Assembly: GCF_036370855.1 (NCBI RefSeq)
Contig: NC_088113.1
Span: 20,418,501-20,482,500, forward strand
From: Dromaius novaehollandiae
Lineage: Eukaryota; Chordata; Aves; Casuariiformes; Dromaiidae
Direction: 5' to 3'
DNA: 64,000 nucleotides
The position numbers were made by a program, and so were the translations under genes. Below are positions 45,801 through 57,011 of this stretch, in pieces. Below the pieces are notes generated by a model, which had not been told where the DNA came from, made no database searches, and saw only the letters and a program-made list of their open reading frames with translations. The first letter of the stretch is position 1. Each line of letters begins with the position of its first letter.

Positions 45801-48800
45801 ACAATAATAAAAGCAGCCCTGGGTGGAATTACAGCTGGAGCCAGCAGGGATGGCAGGACTGAACTCCCCACAGCCAGGTGAGACCTGCCTGGCAGAAGCT
45901 GGGCAGAAGGAGCAGTCTCAGCAGAAGTCGTAAGCGATGCCGCGTCCCAGGCTTCATGAAACAGCTGCAGTATCACCGACAGACACTCCGGAGCCTACAC
46001 ACACAGCTCCTTGATGTATTAATTTTGGCAACACTTGTCATACCAGTATAGTTATTGCAACTTAATTGAATAAGATTTCAATACATGTCATTGCTTAAGG
46101 GAACATTTTTAAGCCATGCAGGAGAGACGTGGGAGAGAGCTGTGTAAATTCCCCTGCCGGTAACAGGAGCCCTAGCGAGGGCCAGACGTTGCCGACCACC
46201 ATGTTCCCCGAGCTGACGGGCAGCACACAAACGGTGTCGCTGGTCACACAGACTGTTGTATCCGAACATGTAATTGCCATTGCAGTTGACTGGTGTTAGG
46301 AGCATATGGATGAGGGCTGCTGGACACGCGTGGTGGCTTTGTGCTCGCTGCGGAACGGCTGCATCAGGAAGCCCTGGTCACCAGCGCTTTGGGGTGGAGG
46401 GTTGGCAGCTGCACCCCAAATCTTTCACACCATAAAACAAAGGATAGCGACCCCTGCTAAGGCTCCCCTTGGAGCCACTTTAGCCCTGCTGAGGTTCCTC
46501 CTCTAGCAGAAAGCAGCTTCATGCCGAGAAACCCTGCCCTGCCTCCACGCAAGACCATCAGCTCGATAAAAAAAAAAAAGACAAAATTCCTTAGCAGGAC
46601 CTTCTCAGAAGGACCTACTGGAGGAAAAGCTTCTCCAGTCCTTTCAGTCAGCAGCTGCTTCCCACATTGAGACTTGAGAGGATTGTGAGGAGTTACTAAA
46701 CCCTTGCGATTTTCAGCCTCATTTTATGTACCCACATTCTCACTACCTGTATAAATACTTGATCTGGCCAAAGAATTATCAAGGGTGAGATTTTTTCTGG
46801 CATCGAGGTCCCCAGATGAAGCCTTTGTGCATGGCGTTAAGTCGGCAGCGCCCCATCCCTTTCACAGGCTGATGCCCACAGCTGAAGGCATCAGGCCCTT
46901 GACATGTCCCTTCAAAACTACAGCAAGGCCGGCACAGCCGTCCCGAGCTCATCCCAGCAGATGAGCTGGGAAGGTGGAAACCCAGCTTCTGTCACGTTTG
47001 AGCGTGCACCTTCCAGGCTGAGCCTCCATTTTCTGCCCGAGCAGCGACAGCCCGGGCTTCAGGAATGGCTCCCTGGCGCCCGCGTTTCTCAGATAACGCC
47101 TGCTGACTGCCGCTCGCACTCGGCACCTCCATCGCCGGCTGCCCTTTCGCAAGCGGCAGTTGAGCAACGCTGAGAGGAAGTTTAAAAGCACAGAAACACC
47201 CACTGCCCCTCTGGCTTGCAGCTTCGTCCCTAACCCGGGGCCACAAGAGCAACCCGGCATGGGCAGCCGGGCAGATCAGCTCCAGCGTGGGCCCCCTTGG
47301 GCCTCTGCAGGCCTCACGGCCCCGGCGCCCACATTCCTCCCAGGGAGATGCTCATTAGTTATTCACCCCACTCTGCTCAGCAAGCGAAGCTCGCGCTGCC
47401 TCACGGCTCGCTCACAGCACAGAGGAAGCCTCGCTCGCCATGGCAGCCCCCAGCGCCCTGCCAAGATGGCGGCCCAGGCAGCACCCAAGATGGCGGCCCC
47501 CAGCCCAGGCAGGTTGCCATGGCGACAGGGCCTGCACCCAGGGAAAGGCAGCCTCCACACAGGGTGCCAGGGCCGAGGCCGACCTGCGGCCGCCGGGCAG
47601 CAAGCTCCCTTGCCAGGAAGGCAGCCAGCACGCTGCAGCCGCCCCGGCGCGCGGCACGCAGGCTCGCTGAGCGCACGACGGAGCCACCGGCGCTTCCTCT
47701 TCATCCTCCCTCTCTCCATCTGTCGAGCCGCGAGAGGCGTGCGCGGCGCCCGGGGAGCGGAGCGCTGGGGGCAGTGCCTGTGCCGGGGGACGTGGAGCCG
47801 GAGCGCGGCCGAGGCAAGTGGCACAGTCCAGCTGTATGGGCAGTGCGGAGCCGGCATGAAGCATGCCAGCACTGCCGCCTTCCCCGTGATGGGGGAATAC
47901 CTACATACACCTATAGATACAGGTATCTGCCATGCTGTCCCCCAGCCCTGCAGCCCCCAGCTGCGTTTCACCCAGCGCTGGTGCCTCAAGGGCTGCCATG
48001 AAGCCACCGAGGAGCTAGGGACTTTGGGCTGCTGCCGGTGCCGGCTGCCAGGAGCCTTCGCAGGCGGCTTTTGCTCTCTTGGTCGCCTTGGAAAAACCCT
48101 GCACAGCTCTAAATAGCCTCTCGGTTAGGAGTGAAACACGGCTTTTGCCTGTTTCTGCTGCGAGCCACTTGGCTCCAGTTTAGCGGGTTTCGGCGCTCCT
48201 GCGGATCCGCCCGGCTGGCGTTCCCGTCACAGCGCTCGTGGGAGGTTTGCCGTACACGAGCTCCGTCCACAATACGCCACGTTATCACCACCTTGCCTTA
48301 ACGAGAGCAGCTAACAGCACTCAGCTAACGAGCCCGCGATGGTCCCAGGAGCCACCGCGAGCGGCTGCCCTGCCTCCTCCCAGCCTCGCTGCCTCCCGCT
48401 CCTCACCCCAAGGGGTGGATTTGACCCACCGCTTGCTCAATGCGGCTTCAAACTCCAACAACAGCCACCACCCTCCCCCTGCCATGGGAGCATGCAAAGG
48501 GGAAGCTGCTCGAAAACCCCAGAATATGCAAGTCAGAAAATGCAAAGTTTCCACTGGAGCTCCAGCTTCTCCCTGCCCCCACGACAGCAGCTTCCCCTTG
48601 CAGAAGCAGAAAGCTTCCTCCTCCCTGTTTCTAGGTGCTCCCAAGGGCGAGCTGCCGAGGCCGGCACCCCGCCGGGCCCGTCTCCCGCAGGTGTTCCCAG
48701 TGGCACCGGCAATCCCAGCACTTCCATGCGCAACATGCTCGCGCACCACGCGTGAGCTCACGGGAGATGTTCGTGCTGCAAACACAGCGCACACTTCCCA

Positions 48801-51800
48801 TTGCTTCCCGCTGTGCTTCGCTCCAGAGCAAACATTCATGCAAAACATGAATGCAAAAATTGCTTCCCACCCACCGCGTTTGATGGCACCATCGGATGAA
48901 GCTGTTTTCTTAGAAGACCGCTCTGACCGCTTACAAAGCGCAATGCTTCTGCTACCGAGATCAAGGGGCGCTTAGATGCTTTGACCCTCTAATCCGCTCT
49001 ATCCTACACTCCAGAATTAGCAAAGAGTTTAAGAGCCCTGAAACCACCAGGCAACTGTTTCCCGTGGGCATCAACGCGGGCCCGGAGCGTGCAGGAGGCA
49101 GCGGTGGGAAGCGGCACAGGTCGAAGTGCATTACGGCACTCCTGGCCCAGAGAAAAGGCACAAGCACAGACAGTGCCGAGCCTGATCCGGCAGCACCCAC
49201 CCAAAATAATCCCATTATTTTGTTCAGTTTGAGAGCAAAACCATGCCTTGCTCTCCCACTGCAGTGGAAGTCTTGTCTCAGCGACACATTTTTTCCCCCT
49301 GTATTGCACCTTTTGAAGTATTTGATACTGAACAGATTGCAAGAGGCTGAGGTTTAATTCAGGAGAGAGTGCTTAAATAGTTTCTGGTAAAAATAGATTT
49401 TCTTCAGAAGTAGCTGGGTAAGGAGTTTTGGGACTGCTAGAGGAGGGCCACATGCTCAAGGGGAAATGTGCAGCTGGCCACTAGCATTTGGGAGTTGCAT
49501 CACTGTCGCCCGCTGAATGAATGTCCCGATGCGCAAAGCAGCCCCAAAATAATTCCCCGGGTTTGATGCCTGGGATTTCACCTGCAGTGGGGATCCCCAT
49601 TAAGGAAAATAACAGGTGCCAACTATAAAAAGAGCCTGGAATTTGCAGCTCAGAGGAAGACAAGGAAAGATCCAGGGATAGTTGTACAGTGCTATGCAGA
49701 TTCCAGAGGGGCTCGGGGAGGGTTATGGTAAAGGCTGTATTTCATATACATGGTATCAGAGGAAGAATCAGATCACACAGCCACCATTTGACCTTCCTTC
49801 CTACAACATTAGGAGAAAAGCAGCTTTAAAGCCAAAGCCCCCGAACCAAACAGATTTCTTCCTCCTTGGAGTCTCCAGGAGATGTAGCTGAAGTCCCTCA
49901 GTTGAGAAGAAAATCTACATGGAAGTGCTGTCATGACTCAGATTTTGCAAGGGAACTTTGCAATTTTGCTTTCCAGCATTCTGCTCTTTTTTGGCCTTGC
50001 AGAAAAATATCCCACTGGATTTTCCCTTTCCCCCTTGCTTCCCCAGGAAGCATGTCGGAGCAGCCTTCCTCCAGCAGCAGGAGGCTGTGCCAGGTCCTCC
50101 AGAGTTCAGCAGACAGTTTGACCAGTGGCCCCAGGAGGGATCACTGCAGTGTCTGAACTGGATATCTACATGGTAAGAAGTCTGCATATTGTCATGGGAA
50201 ATCACTGGTACAAATTACCCCTCTAACCCAATGCCTTTGCCCCATCAGGGAGCCAGGATGGTCTTTTTCTATGGCTCTGGCTTGGAAAAATCAGGTTCTT
50301 TACTCTGGGGCCACATTTGATTAAATGGAACAGCTTTGTTTTAGCTATTCATTTCTGGTAGGAAATTGTAATGGTTCATTGAGAAGCTGGAAGTCACAGC
50401 CAAAGCCTTCTTGGCTTTCAGCAGCTCAGAGTTTTCAGCTTGGGGCCAACATTTCTCAGTTGTGATCAAGCAACTCAAAAAGGAAGGAATGTTGTGCTGA
50501 AAGCATTTGCTTTCTGCTCAAGTTTCTGCAGAGTCAGGCTCAAGTCTCTGTCGAAATAAAGCTTTGACGGTAAACATTTCTGATCAGCCTGCAAGACAGT
50601 GGCTTTCATCCACTCGCTACGTGGGATGGCTGGGAAGAGCATGCAGTATGGTGACAAGGCATCCTGTCCGGGCAGGAGCCGGGAGCTCAGCTCCAGGAGC
50701 AGAAGCAGGCGCAGGTGCCCAGACATGGGCAAAGCACAATGGGACAATGGCCTGGTGGTGATCTTGGGGGGAGCCAAAGACTAGCAGAAGAGACTCTAGG
50801 ATTTCAAAATAGACCAAGGCTGTGAATTTAGAGGGCTCCAGCTGGAAAATGCAAGATTTGGAAAGACTAGGCAAAATCCCAATGACAAGATGCTCCTGAA
50901 CTCAGTGAATTGCTGTTGGCCCACAAGGTTATCAAAAAAAGCATTGCCCCTTCGCATGGGCACAGGTAACATGGGGCAGGAAGGAGAACGATTTCTTAGC
51001 AATATCACACAAGATTAACAGCAGCAAAGCGAAACATCCTTGAAAGCAGCAGCCACCATGGGAGCTGGTTCCTGGTAGGTCAATAAGCTTCTTGTTCCCA
51101 GTGAGGGAACAGAAACAAGCCAGGGAGAGGAATAAACCTTGATCCTTCCCTTTCGTTCTGAACCTCCGAGCCCTTGCAAGAGGCCAGAAGAGCCACAAGC
51201 CTTGGAAAGAGTTTCGGCACCCGAGAGGCCGACAGCAGGACCCCCGAGGTGGCCCGGGGCAGGTTGAGCTTGCAGCTGGAGGCAGCAGCTCCGTGGCATG
51301 GGCTGGGTGGTGGAGGCAGTGTGCCAGCGGCGCGATGGCGTGATGCAAACCCACTGCTTTGGCACTCAACAGTTCAGAGGAGCAGCAAGAGTTAGAAGCT
51401 CCCAGAGGCTAAAAATGGGGTTGTTAGCAGAAAAAACAACTTCAAAGGCCAGCAGAAGGTGGCAAGCACCCTGTTTCCTCACCAGCTCTGCCTTCCTCTC
51501 CTTTTCTGGAATTCAGGAATCTCTGCTGCTTGCAGAGGTTTACCTCTCGCATAGCTGGCAGAGGGTGCTCAGCAAATGGGTGGAAACGACATGCCTCTTC
51601 TTGTCCCTGCCTAATGCCCTCGTTTAGCTAGAAAGGGGAATGTCTCTCCAAGTTTGCTTCTAGCAGAGCAAGGGAGCAGAGCTACGCTGCAGAGCGCGGC
51701 CGCCGCCGCAACCCAGAGAGGGGGCAGAGCCGCCCGGCCCCGCAGTCCCCCGGGAGCTCCCCCACCCCGCAGATCCCGTCGACCCGCTGGAGGTCATCTA

Positions 51801-52056
51801 ACGAAAAGGTCATCGTACAAAATGCCTGCACGGAGACTGCATAACGCGACGTGCAGGAGGTGTGCGGGAGGAGAGCGGAGGGGCAGCAGAGAGAAGGGAC
51901 AAGGACCAAGGAGAGGAAGAAATCATTGTGGAAAGAGCATGCAAATATGTCAGCAAGTCGGAGCCATTGCTTACCTGGCCAGCCATGCAGGGCGACGAGA
52001 AGCAGGCAGGTCAGGGGCACGGCGGAGGATCCGGAGACACTGCGAAGGAGCTCCAT
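39641..52056 (-). CDS. SIRPA: Signal-regulatory protein alpha (SIRPA, CD172a), eight coding exons
   Basis: Exons 51975-52056, 44542-44892, 43777-44091, 43305-43652, 42494-42595, 41447-41468, 40748-40787 and 39641-39895 splice at consensus sites with matching phases to give 504 aa, the human length. Order: signal peptide (1-28), IgV (C58-C120), two IgC1 domains (146-250, 251-365), transmembrane helix (371-393), and a cytoplasmic tail with ITIM tyrosines 429 (LTYADL), 453 (SEYACI), 470 (LTYADL) and 496 (SEYASV), numbered exactly as in human. The receptor sits on myeloid cells and neurons, binds CD47 and recruits SHP-1/SHP-2 to restrain phagocytosis. The V-domain FG-loop framework (CVKFKKG...SGAGTE) and the C'D FPRVT segment are conserved. 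Ig exons have phase-1 boundaries, normal for the superfamily. The ITIM tail excludes SIRPB/SIRPG types. Upstream is a CpG-island promoter. Confidence 0.96.
40555..40592. repeat. 19-bp tandem duplication
   Basis: The unit ataagatactgggaagcag is repeated once with one change, in a SIRPA intron. Confidence 0.8.
40748..40787 (-). CDS. SIRPA: SIRPA small cytoplasmic exon (40 nt)
   Basis: Encodes RLHEPEKSSGAATQ with the first Arg split across the upstream junction. The acceptor is ccctctgcag and the donor ACCCAG|GTGTGT. It matches the RLHEPEK segment of mammalian SIRPA. Confidence 0.92.
41447..41468 (-). CDS. SIRPA: SIRPA 22-nt microexon
   Basis: Bounded by ttggcag and TTAG|GTAAGT. It contributes two bases of Gly400, then KSSPSV, then two bases of Arg407. 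Its phases fit both neighbours exactly, and the position equals the small juxtamembrane exon of mammalian SIRPA. It is too short to find without the splice logic. Confidence 0.85.
42494..42595 (-). CDS. SIRPA: SIRPA transmembrane exon
   Basis: Encodes NLTLIYIAVGVICTVLALL and the rest of the helix, ending RAKQSK. The acceptor is ctcatttcag and the donor GCAAAG|GTAAGG, phase 1 at both ends. Confidence 0.95.
43305..43652 (-). CDS. SIRPA: SIRPA membrane-proximal IgC1 exon (D3)
   Basis: Encodes PPTVRVLPDLPNPVEV to DESLAG. The IgC1 cysteines are in VNFTCSAEGFYP and SVFTCRVVHD, with TWLENG in between. Sequons NKT, NFT and NQS are present. Donor GCAG|GTAAGG; acceptor tttgcag. Confidence 0.95.
43777..44091 (-). 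CDS. SIRPA: SIRPA middle IgC1 exon (D2)
   Basis: Encodes SPTSVAVSGPEHRAEPG to NLSDAVR. IgC1 cysteines are in ARFTCTAGGFFPRDI and SQLTCTVKH, with EWLKNG in between; sequons NSS and NLS. Donor GCGAG|GTGAGG; acceptor tccccgcag. Confidence 0.95.
44542..44892 (-). CDS. SIRPA: SIRPA IgV exon (CD47-binding domain D1)
   Basis: Encodes AGAQEDKSFQLWQPQGQ to EVFVH. Cysteines C58 and C120 (DAGTYYC), core Trp71 (VKWLK), and J-like SGAGTE strand G. Sequons NES and NYT. Donor GCATG|GTGAGT; acceptor ttgttccag. The FG loop KFKKGEEQDEEY is the expected CD47 contact loop. Confidence 0.96.
47340..47830. promoter_or_regulatory. CpG-rich block in SIRPA intron 1 with two YY1 sites and an X-box-like palindrome
   Basis: AAGATGGCGGC occurs at 47463-47473 and 47487-47497 (consensus YY1), followed by GTTGCCATGGCGAC at 47513-47526 (RFX X-box-like). 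The region is CpG-rich and the flanks are not. These elements mark housekeeping or ciliary promoters elsewhere. No attached exon was identified. Confidence 0.45.
50475..50726 (-). CDS. Hypothetical 83-aa ORF with signal-peptide-like start, in SIRPA intron 1
   Basis: ATG at 50726 opens an 83-codon frame on the same strand as SIRPA. Residues 1-20 (MSGHLRLLLLLELSSRLLPG) look like a secretory signal peptide. The remainder has two cysteines (28 and 51) and no domain that I recognise. There is no obvious donor inside or after it. It may be a chance frame, a decayed exon or a small secreted protein; chance is most likely. Confidence 0.15.
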   Translation of the reverse strand: MSGHLRLLLLLELSSRLLPGQDALSPYCMLFPAIPRSEWMKATVLQADQKCLPSKLYFDRDLSLTLQKLEQKANAFSTTFLPF

Positions 52057-52068
52057 CGCTTGCTATTT
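51975..52068 (-). CDS. SIRPA: SIRPA signal-peptide exon (ATG at 52056)
   Basis: The acceptor ctgttccag ends at 52069; 12 nt of UTR then ATG. It encodes residues 1-27, starting MELLRSVSGS with a hydrophobic LTCLLLVALHGW core. The donor is GGCCAG|GTAAGC, phase 1. Confidence 0.9.
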
Positions 52069-52335
52069 CTGGAACAGAAATGAGAGTGGCTTCAGAAAGC
52101 AACTTGAGGCTTTTTTGTTTAGAATTGCAGATGGAAAAGGAAATTACCCTTCTCAGCCCCAAAATGAGGAAGGAGGGCTGGGCTGGTCCCCCCCCCCCGC
52201 CTGCAGGCAGAGCGCACGCACACGCAGCCGGCTTTGAGCAAAACGGGAATCGAGCCGCCGCCGCGCACCCGGTCCTGCCCCGGCCGGGCACCAGCATCAG
52301 GGCAGCGCGGAAAGCAAAGCCTGGGGCCCCGTTAC
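52069..52335 (-). other. SIRPA: Probable 5'-UTR intron of SIRPA
   Basis: A 267-bp interval between the donor CGCCAG|GTAACG (exon ends at 52336) and the acceptor before the signal-peptide exon. Confidence 0.55.
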
Positions 52336-52640
52336 CTGGCGCAGCCGGGGGAATCACCCGCTTCGCGCGGTCAGCAGCACCCCATCCCGCTCCGGCACAG
52401 CTCCCGGCCAGGCACCGGGGTCCGAGGGCCGCAGGGAAGGCGCCCGGCAAAGCCCCGGCCCGTGGGGAGGCTCAGCACCCGCGCGGGGCCGGCCGGCGAG
52501 CGCATGCCCTTGCCCCGGCCTCGAGGGCCGACGGCTTCACCTTCACCGTCCCGCTGGCGGGGCTCGGCGGCGCGCGTCTGCCTCGCCGCAGTCCTGTCTC
52601 CCCCTCCGCTTTTCTGGCGCTGATGATGTCTCTGCGCGCC
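52336..52640 (-). promoter_or_regulatory. SIRPA: SIRPA CpG-island promoter and probable 5'-UTR exon
   Basis: CpG density peaks at about 52220-52640. A non-coding first exon probably starts in this island and ends at 52336 with a strong donor. No TATA box was seen, consistent with a CpG-island promoter. The TSS is undetermined. Confidence 0.5.
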
Positions 52641-54348
52641 GCCTCCCCATCCCCGTTGCCTAGCACTCGGGACCTGATGGGGCTCTGCTCTCAACAATGT
52701 ACCAGTTCAGCGCCGAGACCCCCCCAGCCGGCTTGGGAAGGGCTCCGGTCAGCCCTGATTTAAGGTAGCTTTCCTGCCGGCTGGGGAGAAGCCAGGGCAC
52801 TGCCTGGCTGTGCAGCAAACTTGTTTTTGTAAGGTCATTTCTGCATGCCCGATGCAGCGCACATTGTTTTCTTAAGGTGGGCCGGCAGAGTTCCCACCCC
52901 GACCCGCCGCCGGCCGTCCCCGGCTTCTGCTGGTTTGGGGTCTCACGGCTGCAAGAAACCCCGCAGGTCTCGTGTTCCTGTGCCTCCTGCAGCAGCCCCC
53001 GGTGCAGCCGATGCCCCGGCGGCTTCCCCGCGGCCGCGGGGCGAGCCGGGAAGCGCATACACCAGGGAGCCCCGGGGAGGACGCAGGAAGCAGCTGAGCC
53101 ACAGGAAGGCATGGTTCAGTGCCTCGAGCGCTCGCCCGGGGCTGGGAAGACGGGGCTAGAGTCGCCCCGCGTGCCGCAGGCTTCCTGCGCGACCGCAGCT
53201 TCAGCAGCGCGCACCTTGGGGGATGCACCACCGCAGCGAGGCATTTCTGCACCGTCCAAGGGACGGCACGGGCCAGCGGCCGAGCCAGGGCCGGCCCGGG
53301 GAGCGGGGCTGCAAGACAGTGTCATGCAAAAGCAGGCGTCTCAAAGTGCCGTGCCAGGTGGACGGGCCAGCTGGGCCCACCAGGGTCACCTGGAGCAAGC
53401 AGGGGACTCCGGCGTGGATGGTGGGAGGCTGGACGGGGAGGCAGAGGCACCAGCAGCCCTCTCTCTGCAAGGGGCTGCTGCAGACGCGCGGTGCGGCTTT
53501 GGGCATCCCCGTGACATCCCCTCTGTCTCCGCCAAGGAGGATCCGGGGCAGAACAAAGCTGCTTCTCAGCGCGGCACGGGGAGGCCCACCACCCCGACGC
53601 ACGCGGGAGCACCGCGCAAGACACGCCGCTCTGTGCCGCGGGGCTCCCCGCACCGCCGGGGCGTTAATGGGAGCTTGTTCTCCGAGCACCGCCGGCTCCC
53701 TGTGCGGCTCAGGGCAGGCGAGAGCCTGCTGACGAGGCAACCGGCAGGGGAGAAGGGGCCCGAAGGAGGAAGATGTCTAGACGTGAGCACCCATGCGACA
53801 TGTCCCTGCACCGTCCCACAGCCTCCCCACTTCTCCCCGATGCTAAGGTCCGTCCCAGGGGATGCACAAAGATGCTCCCTCCACGGCTCCTCGTGCTACC
53901 CACGGGGCCAAGCCAGGGATGAGCTCACCCCAGGCGGGCACGTGGTCTGCGGTGGCTTTGGGCCAGATGAGACACCCAAAACCTCCCTGCTTTGTCCTCC
54001 GCCTGCCCAGGGACAGACTCAGCAGTCCCGCTCGCAGGAGCGGGCATCCCTGCCGGCCGCCCCGAGGACCTGCTGCAGGCAGCCTGCTCCCCCCTCCCTC
54101 CCCAGCAGCCGCCAGCACTGTCGGCTTTATTTAGGGCTCCGTATAAACAAACAGCAAAGATATCTTAAGTGACTTGGCACCATCAATCGCACCCGCCGTC
54201 AGCCTGCACACGCTCCCGCTGCCGCGAGCCCCCCCGGGCCGGCATGTGCTACGCCCAGGCGTTGCATCCAGCCTTAATTTAGCTCCCGCTGCCGATCGGC
54301 AGCAGGACCAGCCTCCCTCCGCCAGCCCCATTGGCAGCTGGAGCTGCC

Positions 54349-54415
54349 CTAAAATAATCTGTGGTCAGTGCTACTCGCACAGGGACTAGCGCAAAATAAC
54401 CCGTGGCCAGTGCTG
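54349..54415. repeat. About 41-bp near-duplication
   Basis: 'aaaataatctgtggtcagtg' at about 54351 recurs as 'aaaataacccgtggccagtg' 41 bp later. A 16-bp palindrome, GCTGCCGATCGGCAGC, lies just upstream at 54288-54303. Confidence 0.7.
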
Positions 54416-54635
54416 TTCCCAGGGAGCCCAGCACAGCCAGTATCTCCGCTTCCCCGTTGCACAGCTGGCAGCCACGCGAGCACACAGCTGGGAAGGGGCT
54501 CGGGCTCAGGGGAGCCCTTTGCTTTGGTGATGGGCTCCGCTCGCAGCCTCCGGCACAGGAGCATGAACCAGAGATAAAACCACCCCAGTGCCACAAGTGG
54601 ACATGGGATTTAGCAGTGGTTTGCAGAAACCCTGC

Positions 54636-54653
54636 CCCCCCCCCCCCCCCCCC
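54636..54653 (+). repeat. Poly(C) homopolymer of about 18 C
   Basis: An uninterrupted C-run in intergenic DNA; length-unstable and quadruplex-prone on the minus strand. Confidence 0.85.
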
Positions 54654-56971
54654 AAGCGTATCCCACCCAGGCTGGATTTGGGAGCTGGTGCCCCAGCCCA
54701 GGGAGAAGCACCAGCGAGATGCTACAGCCCTTCCCGACAGCTCTGCTCTCCTGGTTGTTTTTAGAAGGAAGCACAATTCCTGGAGGCCTGGCTGACTCCA
54801 GCCTGTCTGAGCCGCTCGCCCGCTCCACGCTGAAGGCTGAGACAACCTGTTTGGAGGCAATTACAAAGCGGAGACAGCCCCTGCGCAAGCAGCCGCCGCC
54901 GCGCGCTGAGGAAGGAAAGTTAGAGCTTAAAAAAGCTCCGAGGAGAAGGTACCGAGGCAGAGCAGATGGTGCAGCGGGAGCTTCCTGGGCAGAGCTGCGA
55001 TTGCTCCCCATTAGGAAGCATATGGGCAGCAGGCTCAGCTGCCTCCCGCCCGCCTCGGGCCCGCGGCTTGGCATCGCAGGTGCCCAGGCGAGCGTGGGGC
55101 TGCTCAGGGGGCCACAGCCTGCACCCGCGCAGGGCTGCGGGTCGGCGCCGGATCCAGGGGAGATGGGTGTTCCGCACCTTGCACGCGCCGAGCGGCTGAG
55201 ACAGCAAGAGCTCAGCTGCCCGGGAGGCACGACGCCGTAATTAGTGGTTTCCTTCAGCATCAGACACCCACAGCGAGCAGGAGGCTGGCGGTGCTGCTCA
55301 TCGGGGTGGATTAGCGCTGCCAGGCTTGCTGCACTGCTACCGGGCTGCGCCCGCTCTCGCTGCGGCTTCTGGTTCGGCCAAAAGCCACCGCTCCAGCACG
55401 GATGGTGGTGGTCGATTTTGGACCCCGCGCTCCCGCAGCCCCTCTGGCCGCCCCAGCCTCCACACGGGATGGCTTGGGGACAAGCAGCCTGCGGGGAGAC
55501 CTCGCAGCCGCCGGCCAGGGAAGGGGAGGCCTTCAGGGAGCGTTTCGAGGATAGGTTCATTTTTGCAGCTTTGGGGCACGGCGAGGAGCTCGCACCACAC
55601 TTCCAGCCCCTCCTCGGGGAGGCACAAGCACCAGCCGGCCCAGGAGGGGCTCGTGCCTGGCCTCCCCCAGCCCCGCTGGATTCGGTGCTGGGCCACTGCA
55701 GACTCTTCCCAGCGGCTTTGGCCAAACGGGGCTCAGTTCCCCTTCCCGGGGACGAAGGCTCCTGCCAGAGCAGTCACCGCTCCCAGGAGGAGCCCGGGGC
55801 CCGGCATGCTTTCCCACTGCCCTGTTTCCAGGTGCGTGGCTCTGCATGGGCAGTGGGATCACCCACACCAAGCCGCTTCCACCCCAGCACGAGCACGGAG
55901 GGAGACGCTTCCCCAGAGCAGGAGCCACAGCACAGGGAAGCAGCATCCCAGAGCGTGCTGCACCGCCGGGCTCGCTCCGGGAGGGTCTCAGAGCAGAGCC
56001 ACTGGTCCGACCCCGACGGCACCTTTGTCCCCTTAATCACCAGCCTGTCTGATCCCCTCCCCACACACGACGGCTGCACGGACAACAGAAACAGCTCACT
56101 TGGTGGAGAGTGGGATTCAAAGCTAGCAAAGACACGAGAGGTCTCAGTTCTTGCCCCACAGGGCCAGATCTGGCCTGTTAATGAGCCCAGCTTTGCTGGT
56201 GATGGTGATGTGTTTGGTCACTGCCAGGGATTCTTCCTTTAGGAGTTACCGCTGCACAGCCAGACCAGCACGTGCCGCAGCATCACGGGGAGGCACGAGG
56301 AGGTTACCTAGGGGTTACCGCACTACAGCGGGACCTGGCAGCTGCCCTGGGGGCTCGCAGGCTCCTTTCAGCCTCGGGAAACCCAGGGCAGCAGGCAAGT
56401 CCTAGAGATAAACCACAGAAATCCAATACGGGAAGAACACCAGCGCTTTGCCATCAGCCTAGAAAACACCATAAATCCAGCGGCCCAGCACCACGCAGTT
56501 TTAAGGCTGCTGGTTCAGGACCATGTCCAAGCTCCAGCGACAGGCCAGCGTACGCAGGAAGCCACCCACAGCCCCAGAATAACCCCAGGATCTGAGATAA
56601 CAGGAGCTCAGATGTGCAGGGACCTGCCTCCCCGTGAAGCTCTGCAGCCACCTGGTTGCATCCCCAGCTGTGCCCAGCCCCAAGCACCACCTGATCCTGC
56701 CTCATCACCTCCACGGGACACCGCTTTCGTAGCACACCACAACAAAAAGCAAGGTGCGTGACCACATCAGAGAGCGAGCCCGGCTCCTGAGCCCACATGA
56801 GGCTTGCTTGAGCGAACACAAGCCCAGGGCATCCTCCTCCACAGCCAGAGAGCAAGGCTTGCATGGGCTGAGTGCATGCACCCCTTCCCTCCTCCAGCTC
56901 AAGAGCCAAATTTCAAGACACCTTCAACCTACAAGCCAGGAGGAAATATCCTAGGGATCTCTGCATCTTCT

Positions 56972-57011
56972 ACCTGTCCTCTCCACCTTCTACCTGTCCT
57001 CTCCACCAGCC
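56972..57011. repeat. 20-bp tandem duplication
   Basis: The unit ttctacctgtcctctccacc occurs twice in tandem. Confidence 0.85.

Larger units (their letters stand above)
44893..51974 (-). other. SIRPA: SIRPA intron 1
   Basis: A 7.1-kb intron between the signal-peptide and IgV exons. It holds a CpG-rich segment with YY1 and X-box-like motifs (47340-47830) and a small signal-peptide-like ORF (50475-50726). No second IgV exon was recognised, so there is no sign of the tandem V duplication of mammalian SIRP clusters. Confidence 0.85.

Noticed and set aside
52877-54172. 431-codon plus-strand frame
   Set aside because: Low-complexity Pro/Gly/Arg/Ala composition, overlapped on the other strand by similar frames, no recognised domain and no splice support.
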